Source: Paracoccaceae bacterium
GTDB lineage: Bacteria > Pseudomonadota > Alphaproteobacteria > Rhodobacterales > Rhodobacteraceae
Direction of reading: 5' to 3'
Assembly (NCBI GenBank): GCA_017854585.1
Contig: JAFMHK010000026.1
Coordinates: 1 to 47,709 of the forward strand
Length of the DNA: 47,709 nt
Shown: positions 27,001 to 35,469 of the stretch, one piece after another
Layout: every line of letters starts with the position of its first letter
How positions within the stretch are numbered: the first letter of the stretch is position 1
Translations under genes and position numbers: made by a program
Notes under the pieces: generated by a model
What the model was told of the DNA's origin: nothing
The model's input: the letters and a program-made list of their open reading frames with translations, nothing else
Databases searched by the model: none

Positions 27001-27034
27001 AGGATAGGCTGCGCCAGCCTATCCTTTCTTCTTC
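27001..27034. terminator. Bidirectional terminator at the end of der
   Basis: AGGATAGGCT (27001-27010), 5-base loop, AGCCTATCCT (27016-27025): a perfect 10-bp stem. It is followed on the plus strand by TTCTTCTTC, which is also the Lys-Lys-Lys end of der. The der stop codon (27019-27021) lies within the stem. It can end both grxD and der transcripts. Confidence 0.7.
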
Positions 27035-28476
27035 GTCTCTCCCTTGCGGACGTGTTTGGCCAATCGCGAGGGGATGGATTTCTTGCGATCTTTGTACGGG
27101 TTCGCATCCGATTGGCTGCGCATATACAAACGGATGGGCGTGCCCGGCATGTCAAAGTCATCTCGTAACCCATTGACAAGATATCTTGAATAGCTCTCGG
27201 GCAATTTGTCCGGCATCGAGCACATGACCACAAAACCCGGTGGCCGGGTCTTGGCCTGTGTCATGTAGCGCAGCTTGATCCGGCGACCTGCGGGCGCGGG
27301 CGGTGGGTGTGCCTCCACCATCGTTGCAAGCCATTGGTTGAGGCGCGCCGTTGGCACTCGGCGGTTCCAGATTTCATGCGCCTTGAGGATGGCGGCCTGA
27401 AGCCTGTCCAACCCCTTGCCTGTCTTGGCGGAAACCGTGACCAGAGGGGCGCCCCGGAGCTGCGGCAACAGACGTTCGAAGGCTTCTTTCAAGTGGCGCA
27501 GCTTGTCTTGCTTCTCGTCCTCGATATCCCACTTGTTTACCGCGACCACGACGGCGCGGCCCTCCCGCTCAGCAAGGTCGGCAATGCGCAGATCCTGTTG
27601 CTCAAACGGAATGGCAGCATCAAGCAAGACCACCACGACCTCGGCGAACTTGACAGCACGCAGGCCGTCCGAAACGCTGAGTTTTTCAAGCTTTTCCTGA
27701 ATCTTGGCCTTCTTCCGCATGCCTGCGGTGTCGAATATCCGCATCGGCGTGCCGTCCCACGTAAAGGGAACCGAAATGCTATCGCGCGTGATCCCGGCCT
27801 CGGGGCCGGTCAGCAGGCGCTCTTCACCGATAATCTGGTTGATCAGGGTGGATTTGCCCGCATTGGGTCGTCCGACAATGGCGATTTGCAGGGGGCGCGC
27901 GGTGGTGATGGTGCGGGGGGCGCCGTCCTCATCCTCTTCGATATCCACATCCGTGATGGGTTCTTCGGCGGTGGCCTCGGCGGCAGCAACCAACGGCTGC
28001 AGCATTACAGCAAGTTCGGCCATCCCCTCGCCATGTTCGGCCGACAGTGCCAGCGGCTCGCCAAGCCCGAGGCCATAGGCCTCGATCACCCCGGCACGTC
28101 CCGCCTGCCCTTCGGCCTTGTTGGCCGCCAATATGACGGGGCGCCCCTTTCGGCGCAGGATTTCCGCGAACAGCGTGTCATTTGGCGTGACGCCCACACG
28201 CGCGTCAATCACGAACAAAGCGGCATCGGCCATGTCGACGGCACGCTCGGTCAGCCGCCGCATGCGCCCTTGCAGGCTGTCATCCGTGGCATCTTCCAGC
28301 CCTGCGGTGTCAATCACGGTAAAGCGCATGTCGCCAAGGCGCGCCGCCCCCTCGCGAAGGTCGCGCGTCACACCCGGCTGATCATCGACCAAGGCCAGCC
28401 TCTTCCCAACCAAACGGTTGAACAAAGTGGACTTGCCGACATTGGGGCGGCCAACAATGGCGAGAGTAAAGCTCAT
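27019..28476 (-). CDS. der: Ribosome biogenesis GTPase Der
   Basis: A 485-residue protein with two tandem GTPase domains, needed for 50S ribosome assembly. First G domain: [14 protein letters not shown] (8-21), DTAGLE and NKAEG. Second, from about residue 205: [23 protein letters not shown] and NKWDIE. The C-terminal KH-like domain contains [18 protein letters not shown]. An acidic linker ([14 protein letters not shown]) joins the G domains. Length is usual for alphaproteobacteria. Confidence 0.97.
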   Translation of the reverse strand: MSFTLAIVGRPNVGKSTLFNRLVGKRLALVDDQPGVTRDLREGAARLGDMRFTVIDTAGLEDATDDSLQGRMRRLTERAVDMADAALFVIDARVGVTPNDTLFAEILRRKGRPVILAANKAEGQAGRAGVIEAYGLGLGEPLALSAEHGEGMAELAVMLQPLVAAAEATAEEPITDVDIEEDEDGAPRTITTARPLQIAIVGRPNAGKSTLINQIIGEERLLTGPEAGITRDSISVPFTWDGTPMRIFDTAGMRKKAKIQEKLEKLSVSDGLRAVKFAEVVVVLLDAAIPFEQQDLRIADLAEREGRAVVVAVNKWDIEDEKQDKLRHLKEAFERLLPQLRGAPLVTVSAKTGKGLDRLQAAILKAHEIWNRRVPTARLNQWLATMVEAHPPPAPAGRRIKLRYMTQAKTRPPGFVVMCSMPDKLPESYSRYLVNGLRDDFDMPGTPIRLYMRSQSDANPYKDRKKSIPSRLAKHVRKGETKKKG

Positions 28477-28550
28477 GAACGTACATCCTGATCCAAGGCA
28501 GGCGGTCTAGCGCAAGGCGCGGCCAAAGAAAAGCGCCCTTTCACGGGCCG

Positions 28551-29000
28551 TCATCCAACAGGCAAGGCACGCAAGGCAGATTCCAGCGCGTTGGAAAACG
28601 CCGACCGATCCGCCTTCGAGAACGGTTTGGCGCCACCGATCCCCTGCCCGTCCAGCCCAGCACGTAGATCGGCCATGATGGCACGGGTCGCGACCTGCGC
28701 GCCGATGGAATTGGCGGTGAACCGATCCCCCTTGTGGCCCAGCACCACGGCCCCGGCAGCAATGCAGCGTTCGGCCAACAAGATATCGGCGGTAATGACA
28801 AGAGTTGAGGGGCCAGCGGCATCCGCAATGGCATCATCGGCAGCATCGAACCCGTCATCGACCATCTGCATGCTGATCAAGGGATGATCGGGGTGGCGCA
28901 GGTATTGGTTAGCCACCAGACGAACGCTGCATTTGTGCCGATAGGCGGCTTTGTATATCTCCTCCTTGACCGGACATGCATCGGCGTCGACGAGGATCAT
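28551..29000 (-). CDS. YaiI/YqxD family (DUF188) PIN-like protein
   Basis: A 149-residue UPF0178/DUF188 protein, a PIN-like fold of unknown substrate. It opens with MILVDADACPVKEEIYKAA, the family signature with Asp5 and Asp7. TADILLAERCIAAGAVVLGHKGDRFT and the C-terminal GGAKPFSKADRSAF are also typical. The ATG at 29000 puts the first signature residue at the N-terminus. It lies 22 bases after the mutarotase-like gene and may be the last gene of the uraH-puuD transcript. Nothing links it functionally to purines. Confidence 0.9.
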   Translation of the reverse strand: MILVDADACPVKEEIYKAAYRHKCSVRLVANQYLRHPDHPLISMQMVDDGFDAADDAIADAAGPSTLVITADILLAERCIAAGAVVLGHKGDRFTANSIGAQVATRAIMADLRAGLDGQGIGGAKPFSKADRSAFSNALESALRALPVG

Positions 29001-29022
29001 GGCCACTGCTTTCGTGGGTGGC

Positions 29023-30063
29023 TCATAGGAAGAAACTAGCATCGAACGGAACGCTGATCTTCCCACCACCGACGTCGGTGAGGGTCAGGTGTCCGCCGGT
29101 TATCGTGACGGATTTCACATCGGACCAGCCCGGAGGACGCGGCAAAGACACCATGGCATGGCGCACGGTAATCTGCCCGCCAAGGGTCAGGGCGGTTGGC
29201 ACACCAAGCGCGCTAAGCCGATTGTCCTCAAGGGCGGCGGCGAACCCGCCCGATGCACCGGCAGCGCAGCCATCTTCCACCCCGAGTACACCGGTATGAA
29301 CGCCATTCCATGGTGGGAAATCGCGCCCCCCATTCGAAACCCACATCATCGTGATTGGCAGGATGCGGGGGTCTTTCAGCACGACCAGCATGTCATCTTC
29401 GGCGTTGCGCATCACGACCGTCCAACCCAGACGGCTTTCGCGCGCCTCAACCAGAATGACGAAATCCTCGATCTTGTGGGCAAGGGGGTAATCGTGGAGA
29501 TCCCAATCAGAGCCGTCTTCGCAGGGCATGCTCAGGTCGGGCTGCATCTGGTTCAACGCCCACAGGTTGTGGCCGGCATATTGCGGGGCAGGATCGGTCA
29601 GGGCCATGCGCTTTGGTGAAAAGCAAAGCCTGCCACCTGCGGCCATCCGTGTCATGGGGTGGTGCGCAAGACTGAGCCGCCCCTGCCCGCCGTCCAACAC
29701 GTGGGTCTGGTAGAGCACCGGACCGGTCAGGCGGACATGCTTGGTGATACGCGCCCCACGGATCGTGGCCCGCAGGCCAAGCGTGGCATGGGATTCGCCC
29801 GTCTCCAGCACGTCCCAAGGGGTATTGGCGGATAATCCGTGCATCGGGCCGTGATCAACGTTGTCCGCACAGAATGGGGCGCACAGGAAATCCCCCGCCA
29901 GCCGCTTGTTTACAGGTTCCATCGCCGGATCGTCCTGTACCGCCGGGTCATCGCGCCACGGCGCGGCGTGCAGGGGCGCACGGGCCAGAACCGTCCATGA
30001 CGGGATGTTGCCAACGGCGGGATCAATGACAGCATGGGCATCTGCGTGGCTGAGCGTGATCAT
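29023..30063 (-). CDS. Aldose-epimerase/mutarotase-like protein
   Basis: A 346-residue protein that I place tentatively in the galactose-mutarotase-like superfamily. The signs are an early WRDDPAV, a His-rich core DNVDHGPMHGLSANTPW near residue 70 (HG-x-H type), HVRLTGPVLYQTHVL, and late beta-strand-rich segments such as TVVMRNAEDDMLVVLKDPRILP. There is no signal peptide. Its start overlaps the HpaI aldolase stop (ATGA), so the two are co-translated. A carbohydrate or carboxylate substrate is plausible. The reaction is unknown, and the family call is by pattern only. Confidence 0.6.
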   Translation of the reverse strand: MITLSHADAHAVIDPAVGNIPSWTVLARAPLHAAPWRDDPAVQDDPAMEPVNKRLAGDFLCAPFCADNVDHGPMHGLSANTPWDVLETGESHATLGLRATIRGARITKHVRLTGPVLYQTHVLDGGQGRLSLAHHPMTRMAAGGRLCFSPKRMALTDPAPQYAGHNLWALNQMQPDLSMPCEDGSDWDLHDYPLAHKIEDFVILVEARESRLGWTVVMRNAEDDMLVVLKDPRILPITMMWVSNGGRDFPPWNGVHTGVLGVEDGCAAGASGGFAAALEDNRLSALGVPTALTLGGQITVRHAMVSLPRPPGWSDVKSVTITGGHLTLTDVGGGKISVPFDASFFL

Positions 30064-30821
30064 TCCGGGCTTCCCAACGCGCGCAGACTGCCAGCCAGCA
30101 CATGCGCATCGGCCCCCAAGCCAAGGATCGTGATGCCGCCAGCGGCGTAACGAGCCTGCTCTGCCGGATCAAAGGTGATAATGCCTGCCGGTTTGCCGTG
30201 CGCACGAATGGTTGCAATCGCGGCGTCAATCGCGTTCAGAACGACAGGATTTCCCATGTCGTGGATGTAGCCCATGTCGCTGGCCAGATCGGCAGGGCCG
30301 ATAAACACCGCGTCCACGCCATCGACGGCACAAATGTCGTCCAGGTTTTCCAGCGCCGCGCGGCTTTCGGCCTGCACGATCACGCAGATCTGGGCGTTTG
30401 CGGTTTCGGGGTAGCCTTGCGTTGCGCCGAACCGGCCGGACCGCGCAATTGCAGGCCCCATGCCACGCCGTCCAAACGGCGGATAACGGCAAGCAGCGAC
30501 AGCGGCTGCGGCATCGGCGGCCGTGTCCACCATGGGCACCAGAACGGTTTGCGCGCCAAGATCCAGCACCTGTTTCAACAGCCAGTCGGCGTTCGTCGGA
30601 ACGCGGACGATTGCGGCTGTGCCCGTCGCATCCAGTGCGATCAACTGCGTGCGGATCGCCGTGGGGTCATAGGGGGCGTGCTCGCCATCGATCAGGCACC
30701 AGTCAAAGCCCGACTGGCCTGCGATCTCGGCCACCACCGCCGACCCCAACGTCAGCCAGATCCCGCGCTGCAACTTGCCTGTCTGAAGCGCGGATTTGAA
30801 GTGATTGATTGGTGCTGACAC
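30060..30821 (-). CDS. HpcH/HpaI aldolase family protein
   Basis: A 253-residue class II pyruvate-type aldolase, which splits or joins hydroxy-2-oxoacids to pyruvate and an aldehyde. Catalytic His in DGEHAPYD near 47, Arg in VRVPTN near 72, and metal ligands Glu in VQAES near 150 and Asp in IGPADLASDMG near 175. It has the N-terminal GIWLTLGSAVVAEIAGQSGFDW of the family. The start is the GTG at 30821, with AGGGGAG before it. The ORF upstream to 31052 is shadow. It lies 14 bases behind puuD and overlaps the next gene. Confidence 0.92.
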   Translation of the reverse strand: MSAPINHFKSALQTGKLQRGIWLTLGSAVVAEIAGQSGFDWCLIDGEHAPYDPTAIRTQLIALDATGTAAIVRVPTNADWLLKQVLDLGAQTVLVPMVDTAADAAAAVAACRYPPFGRRGMGPAIARSGRFGATQGYPETANAQICVIVQAESRAALENLDDICAVDGVDAVFIGPADLASDMGYIHDMGNPVVLNAIDAAIATIRAHGKPAGIITFDPAEQARYAAGGITILGLGADAHVLAGSLRALGSPE

Positions 30822-30835
30822 GATTTCTCCCCTTT

Positions 30836-32062
30836 TTACAGCGCGCCGCCTGTCACCTCCCGATACCATGAACGGATCGCTGCGCGCTCGGCCTCTTCGA
30901 TGAAGCTGAGGTTGCCGGGGGGCATGGCGTGGCTCACGCCTGCCTGAAGGTAGATCGCGCGCGCATGGGACGCAATCGCCGCATCGCTGTCTAACATAAC
31001 ACCGCGCGGGGCCATGGCGATGCCGGGCCAGTATACTTCCGCAGCGTGGCACATGGAGCAGCGTCCCAGAACGATGTTCGCCACCTCGGGGAAATCGGCG
31101 TGCGCGGCAAAGCGTTCGGACAGAGGGGTCATCGCCGCCTCCTCAACCACGTCTTCACGCGACAGGGGCAGAACCGACAACCAGACGATCAGGCCGAAAA
31201 TCAGGGCCGTTGCCGCCCACGTCCACCACAACATGCCCTTGCGCTGATGCATGGTGTTGAAGAAATGGCGGATCGTCACGCCCATCAGGAAGACAAGGCT
31301 AGCGATGATCCAGTTGTATTGCGTCGCGAAGACCAGCGGATAGTGGTTGGACAACATCAAGAAGATGACGGGCAGCGTCAGATAGTTGTTGTGGGTGCTG
31401 CGCAGCTTGGCGATCTTGCCATATTTCGCGTCCGGTACCCGCCCCGCCTTGAGGTCGGCAACCACGATCTTCTGGTTTGGAATGATGATCATCGCGACGT
31501 TCGCGCTCATGATGGTGGCGGTGAAAGCGCCGAGATGCAGCAACGCGGCACGTCCGGAAAAAACCTGCGTATAAGCCCACGCCATGACGATCAGCAACAC
31601 GAACAACAGCACCATGAGCTGTGTCGGGTTTTCACCCAACGGCGATTTGCACAGAGTGTCATAGATCACCCAGCCAATCACCAACGAGACGGCGGAAATG
31701 GTGATGGCCTGCCACGGTGCCAGGTCCATCACGGTCCAGTCGATCAAGAACAGCTCAGCCCCGACCCAATAGACAAGGATCAGAAGCGCAAAGCCCGACA
31801 GCCATGTCGCGTAACTTTCCCATTTGAACCAAGTCAGGTGTTCGGGCATCGCATCGGGTGCCACGAGGTATTTCTGGATATGGTAGAACCCGCCCCCATG
31901 AACCTGCCATTCCTCGCCATCCGCCGGTCCAGGAATGTTCCGGTTCAACCCCAGATCAAGCGCAATGAAGTAGAAGCTGGAGCCGATCCAGGCGATGGCG
32001 GTGATGACATGCAGCCAGCGCACGCCAAATTCCGCCCAATGGAGAAGAATTGTCAGATCCAT
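30836..32062 (-). CDS. puuD: Membrane urate oxidase PuuD
   Basis: A 408-residue urate hydroxylase that oxidises urate to 5-hydroxyisourate. The N-terminal two thirds are the eight or so helix membrane domain (LHWAEFGVRWLHVITAIAWIGSSFYF at the start, with conserved His and Trp). The C-terminal cytochrome c domain carries CSMCHAAE near residue 336, giving a route for electrons to the respiratory chain instead of O2-dependent peroxide formation. Its start overlaps the uraH stop by one base (TGATG). Expected to work with UraH and the PuuE-UraD fusion. Confidence 0.95.
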   Translation of the reverse strand: MDLTILLHWAEFGVRWLHVITAIAWIGSSFYFIALDLGLNRNIPGPADGEEWQVHGGGFYHIQKYLVAPDAMPEHLTWFKWESYATWLSGFALLILVYWVGAELFLIDWTVMDLAPWQAITISAVSLVIGWVIYDTLCKSPLGENPTQLMVLLFVLLIVMAWAYTQVFSGRAALLHLGAFTATIMSANVAMIIIPNQKIVVADLKAGRVPDAKYGKIAKLRSTHNNYLTLPVIFLMLSNHYPLVFATQYNWIIASLVFLMGVTIRHFFNTMHQRKGMLWWTWAATALIFGLIVWLSVLPLSREDVVEEAAMTPLSERFAAHADFPEVANIVLGRCSMCHAAEVYWPGIAMAPRGVMLDSDAAIASHARAIYLQAGVSHAMPPGNLSFIEEAERAAIRSWYREVTGGAL

Positions 32063-32397
32063 CAGCTTCCCCGATACGTTGAATAGCCATAAGGCGAAAG
32101 CAGCAGTGGCACGTGGTAATGAACATCGTCCGTCATCAGGAAGTTGATCGGAACCACATCAAGGAAATCTGACGGCGTTCCCACCCCGCGCAGATAATCC
32201 CCCGCGTGGAAGTTCAGCGTATAGGCACCAGTCTGGAACGCCTCTTGCGGCAAGATCGGGCCATCAGTGCGGCCATCGGCATTGGTGGACATCCGGGCCA
32301 ACTCAGTGCCCGCATACGTCAAGACGATCTGCAACCCTGCGGCTGGTCTGCCACGGGCTGTGTCCAGCACATGTGTTGTCAGATATCCATTGGGCAT
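32062..32397 (-). CDS. uraH: 5-hydroxyisourate hydrolase
   Basis: A 111-residue transthyretin-like hydrolase converting 5-hydroxyisourate to OHCU. Active-site residues: His9 in [14 protein letters not shown], Arg near 43 (DGRTDGP), His near 94 ([11 protein letters not shown]) and the C-terminal tetrapeptide YRGS, the mark that separates the enzyme from transthyretin. First gene of the minus-strand urate operon. It diverges from puuE-uraD with 133 bases between the starts, which should hold both promoters. Confidence 0.97.
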   Translation of the reverse strand: MPNGYLTTHVLDTARGRPAAGLQIVLTYAGTELARMSTNADGRTDGPILPQEAFQTGAYTLNFHAGDYLRGVGTPSDFLDVVPINFLMTDDVHYHVPLLLSPYGYSTYRGS

Positions 32398-32530
32398 CTG
32401 CCTGCTCCTTGATCATTCGCCGTTATTTCGAACAAAAACCGGGGCATGTGCAAGCCACGCTTGCAACGGCCCTTGCTCCAGCGCGCGTTTGCCACTTAAT
32501 CAACCGGCATCTGCCGCAATCGAGGGCACA

Positions 32531-33958
32531 ATGCCAAACACCCCTTTGCGCTATCCGCGTGACATGCTGGGCTACGGCCCCACACCGCCCGATCCGCAAT
32601 GGCCGGGCGCGGCAAGGGTAGCCGTGCAGATCGTGCTGAATTACGAAGAGGGCGGCGAAAATTCACTGCTTCACGGCGATGCGGCGTCCGAGGCGTTCTT
32701 GTCAGATATCGCGGGCGCGCAACCTTGGTCAGGGCAGCGGCACTGGAACATGGAATCGCTTTATGACTATGGCGCACGCGCCGGGTTCTGGCGGCTGCAT
32801 GACCTGTTCACATCACGGGCCATCCCACTGACCATCTATGGCGTCGCCACGGCCTTGGCGCGGTCGCCGGTGCAGGTCGCCGCAATGAAGGACGCTGGGT
32901 GGGAAATTGCAAGCCACGGCCTGAAATGGGTAGAGCACCGCGACATGCCGGAGGCCCAGGAGCGCGCCGCGATCGCCGAGGCAATCCGCCTGCACCAAGA
33001 AGTCGTGGGAACGCCGCCAAAGGGCTGGTACACCGGCCGCTCGTCACTCAACACCGTCAGATTGGCCGCTGAGACGGGGCAATTTTCCTATATTTCTGAT
33101 ACTTACGATGACGACCTCCCGCACTACATGAACTTTGACGGACGTGATCAGCTGATCATTCCCTACACGCTTGAAGCCAACGACATGCGATTTGCCACCG
33201 CGCCCGGCTACATCACCGGGCAACAGTTCGGGCAATACCTGTGCGATGCGTATGATGTGCTTTGGGCAGAGGGCGCGCGCGGTGCCCCGAAGATGATGAG
33301 CATCGGACTGCACTGTCGTCTGATCGGGCGTCCGGGCAAGATCGCGGGATTGATCAAGTTTCTGGATCATGTGGCGGCCAAGGGCGACGCGTGGTTTGCC
33401 CGACGTATCGAGATTGCCGAACATTGGTCCAAGATTCATCCGCCGCACCATAGGGTGCGACCGTCACAGATAGATGAGGCGACGTTCGTCGCGAGTTATG
33501 GCGCGATCTTCGAACATTCCGCATGGATCGCGGCGCGCGCATGGCAATTGGAGCTTGGTCCGGCTCATGACAGCGCGGTCGGGTTGCACAACGCGTTGTG
33601 CCGGATGTTCCGGTCGGCCAGCAGAGCGGAACGCGTGGGCGTTCTTGCGGCCCACCCAGATCTGGCCGGCAAGCTGGCTGCGGCCAAGCGCCTGACGGCA
33701 GATAGCACCGCAGAACAGGCAAGTGCCGGTCTGGATGCCTTGACCGACCCCGAGCGGCGGATGTTTACCCATATGAATACCGCCTACACGGTCAAGCACG
33801 GCTTTCCCTTCATTATCGCAGTCCGTGATCATGACAAGGCAAGCATTCTGGCCGCGTTCGAACGGCGCATCGCCAATGATACCGAAACCGAATTCGCCGA
33901 AGCCTGCACGCAGGTCGAACGCATTGCTCTGCATCGGCTGACGTCCTTGTTGCCCTAG
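32531..33958 (+). CDS. puuE: PuuE-type allantoinase fused to OHCU decarboxylase
   Basis: A 475-residue two-domain protein. Residues 1-about 310 are a polysaccharide-deacetylase-like PuuE allantoinase (LNYEEGGENSLLHGD, ASHGLKWVEH and SIGLHCRLIGRPG). Residues about 320-475 are UraD, the OHCU decarboxylase (SAWIAARAW with the catalytic His just before it, AAHPDLAGKLA, FPFIIAV). One protein would turn OHCU into allantoin and then allantoate. With UraH and PuuD opposite, all steps from urate to allantoate are present. The ATG at 32531 was chosen. The frame to 32267 is antisense to uraH. Confidence 0.93.
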   Translation: MPNTPLRYPRDMLGYGPTPPDPQWPGAARVAVQIVLNYEEGGENSLLHGDAASEAFLSDIAGAQPWSGQRHWNMESLYDYGARAGFWRLHDLFTSRAIPLTIYGVATALARSPVQVAAMKDAGWEIASHGLKWVEHRDMPEAQERAAIAEAIRLHQEVVGTPPKGWYTGRSSLNTVRLAAETGQFSYISDTYDDDLPHYMNFDGRDQLIIPYTLEANDMRFATAPGYITGQQFGQYLCDAYDVLWAEGARGAPKMMSIGLHCRLIGRPGKIAGLIKFLDHVAAKGDAWFARRIEIAEHWSKIHPPHHRVRPSQIDEATFVASYGAIFEHSAWIAARAWQLELGPAHDSAVGLHNALCRMFRSASRAERVGVLAAHPDLAGKLAAAKRLTADSTAEQASAGLDALTDPERRMFTHMNTAYTVKHGFPFIIAVRDHDKASILAAFERRIANDTETEFAEACTQVERIALHRLTSLLP

Positions 33959-34092
33959 ACAAGGAACTGCCAAGCCTCGAAAGCCTGACCTGCGACCTTC
34001 CCGCCTTGGGCACGCACGAGCGGTCGATCTGGCAGCGGCCATGCACAGCGTAGGCGATGACCTGAACGATTGATCAATCCGCGATACAATAT

Positions 34093-34111
34093 TGGGAAGT
34101 AACATTTCCCA
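34093..34111. promoter_or_regulatory. Imperfect palindrome in the fusion gene-TRAP gap
   Basis: TGGGAAGT, three bases, ATTTCCCA: an 8-bp dyad with one G-T pair, about 265 bases before dctP. It could be an operator for the TRAP genes or a chance feature at the edge of the degenerate gene. It overlaps the start of the allantoicase-like frame. Confidence 0.25.
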
Positions 34112-34315
34112 CATCAGTTTGTGGGGCTGGATCAGGCATCAGCGGGACATAACGAGAGCGCTCCGCGCGGGCAGATCGCTCATATCCACTTGGACAATCA
34201 TCCCCACGGGGGCGTGTCGCGGCTTGGGTTGTTTGCAACGCCGCGCGGCGGAATTCAGACCGTCAAACCGCAACCGATTGGGACGCGAGGTGATTTTGCA
34301 CTTGGAAAATAGGTC
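34103..34315 (+). pseudogene. Possible allantoicase C-terminal remnant
   Basis: The 418 bases between the puuE-uraD stop and dctP hold no intact gene. One frame, closed upstream by TAA at 34100 and ending at TAG at 34313-34315, reads GQIAHIHLDNHPHGGVSRLGLF in its middle (shown in part). This resembles the end of allantoicase, where a strand is followed by PDGGVSRLR-like residues. The fragment has no plausible ribosome site and about 70 codons, against roughly 330 in a full allantoicase. Allantoicase is the next enzyme after PuuE, so a decayed copy here is sensible. Upstream, 33959-34102 has stops in all three plus frames and shows no homology I recognise. Confidence 0.45.
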
Positions 34316-34376
34316 TTCGCCTGTCTAACTTAAGGGCAAGCGGGGCCTGCGTCCTCGCATATCTGGGAGGAAACCA

Positions 34377-35393
34377 ATGAAGAACCTGATCACGCCCGCA
34401 ATCGCGGCGGCTGTTTCGTTGTCTTTTGTTGCCGAAGCAGCAGCCGAAGAATGGAATGTCTCCGTATGGGGACAGCGCCGCGCGTTCACTGAACATGTGC
34501 ACTTTTTGGCCGATGCCGTCGCTGAGGCGACGAACGGCGAATTTACCATGAATATCAGCTATGGCGGCCTGTCGCAGAACACCGAGAACCTTGACGGCAT
34601 CTCGATCGGCGCATTCGAGATGGCGCAGTTCTGTGCCGGCTACCATGCCGACAAGAACCCGACCATCACCGTGCTCGAGCTGCCCTTCATGGACGTCCGC
34701 AACCTTGAGGAAGAGGTGGCCGTTTCCCACGCCGTCTATGCACATCCTGCGACGGCTGCGGATCTGGGTCGCTGGAATGCGCGACTGCTGATGACCAGCC
34801 CGATGCCGCAGTACAATCTTGTTGGAACGGGCGAGCCCCGCGACACGGTCGCTGAAATGGCGGGTATGCGTGTGCGTGCGACGGGTGGCATCGGCCAGCT
34901 GTTCCAAAGCATCGGCGCGGTTCCGACGTCGGTAACATCGTCCGAGGCGTATTCGGCAATGGAAGGCGGCACAGTTGATACCGTCGCCTTTGCACAGCAC
35001 GCGCACCTGTCGTTCCGGACGATCGATATCGCAACCTGGTGGACCGAAAACCTGAACCCCGGCACCGTGAACTGCCCCATCGTCGTCAACACCGACGCCT
35101 ATGATGCATTGAGCGATGAACATCGCGCTGCCCTCGACAACGCGGTGGACGCGTCGATCCAGCATTATCTGGAAAACTACGCCGAACTGATCGAGCGTTG
35201 GGACGGTGTGCTGGCAGAGCGCAACGTAAACCGCGTCACCATCGCCGATGAAGAGCTTGCGGCTCTCGCGGTCAATGCGGCGCCGATCCATCAGGCATGG
35301 ATCGATGAGATGACAGCGCAGGGCATCCCGGGTCAGGAACTTTATGACCTTGTGCGGTCCACGCTGGCCGAACATCGCGCCGCCAACAACTGA
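34377..35393 (+). CDS. TRAP transporter substrate-binding protein, DctP family
   Basis: A 338-residue periplasmic binding protein. Signal peptide at about 1-23 (MKNLITPAIAAAVSLSFVAEAAA). Then the DctP fold with TNGEFTMNISYGGLSQNTENLDGI and the carboxylate-binding region VRATGGIGQLFQSIGAVPTSV, whose Arg near 163 usually holds the substrate carboxylate. GGAGGAAACC lies before the ATG. The membrane genes follow behind a strong stem-loop. The position beside purine genes suggests, but does not show, uptake of a purine breakdown product or a carboxylate. Confidence 0.93.
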   Translation: MKNLITPAIAAAVSLSFVAEAAAEEWNVSVWGQRRAFTEHVHFLADAVAEATNGEFTMNISYGGLSQNTENLDGISIGAFEMAQFCAGYHADKNPTITVLELPFMDVRNLEEEVAVSHAVYAHPATAADLGRWNARLLMTSPMPQYNLVGTGEPRDTVAEMAGMRVRATGGIGQLFQSIGAVPTSVTSSEAYSAMEGGTVDTVAFAQHAHLSFRTIDIATWWTENLNPGTVNCPIVVNTDAYDALSDEHRAALDNAVDASIQHYLENYAELIERWDGVLAERNVNRVTIADEELAALAVNAAPIHQAWIDEMTAQGIPGQELYDLVRSTLAEHRAANN

Positions 35394-35410
35394 GCGCTGA
35401 AATCCTGCCT

Positions 35411-35445
35411 TGCGGCCCCTGGGGGAATGCCCCCCGGGGGCCGCA
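35411..35445 (+). terminator. Strong stem-loop between TRAP P and Q genes
   Basis: TGCGGCCCCTGGGGG (35411-35425) pairs with the segment 35431-35445 (CCCCCGGGGGCCGCA), a 15-bp stem with one G-U pair and a 5-base loop. It lies 17 bases after the dctP stop and has no U-run. It probably protects the 3' end of the dctP message or cuts read-through, giving more binding protein than permease. Confidence 0.75.
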
Positions 35446-35469
35446 TCGCAAAGCAGAACCGGAGAGCCC

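Noticed and set aside
26893..27018. Small tryptophan-rich frame on the minus strand behind der
   Set aside because: It has no plausible start with a ribosome site and overlaps a terminator hairpin; the composition looks like chance reading of a non-coding gap.
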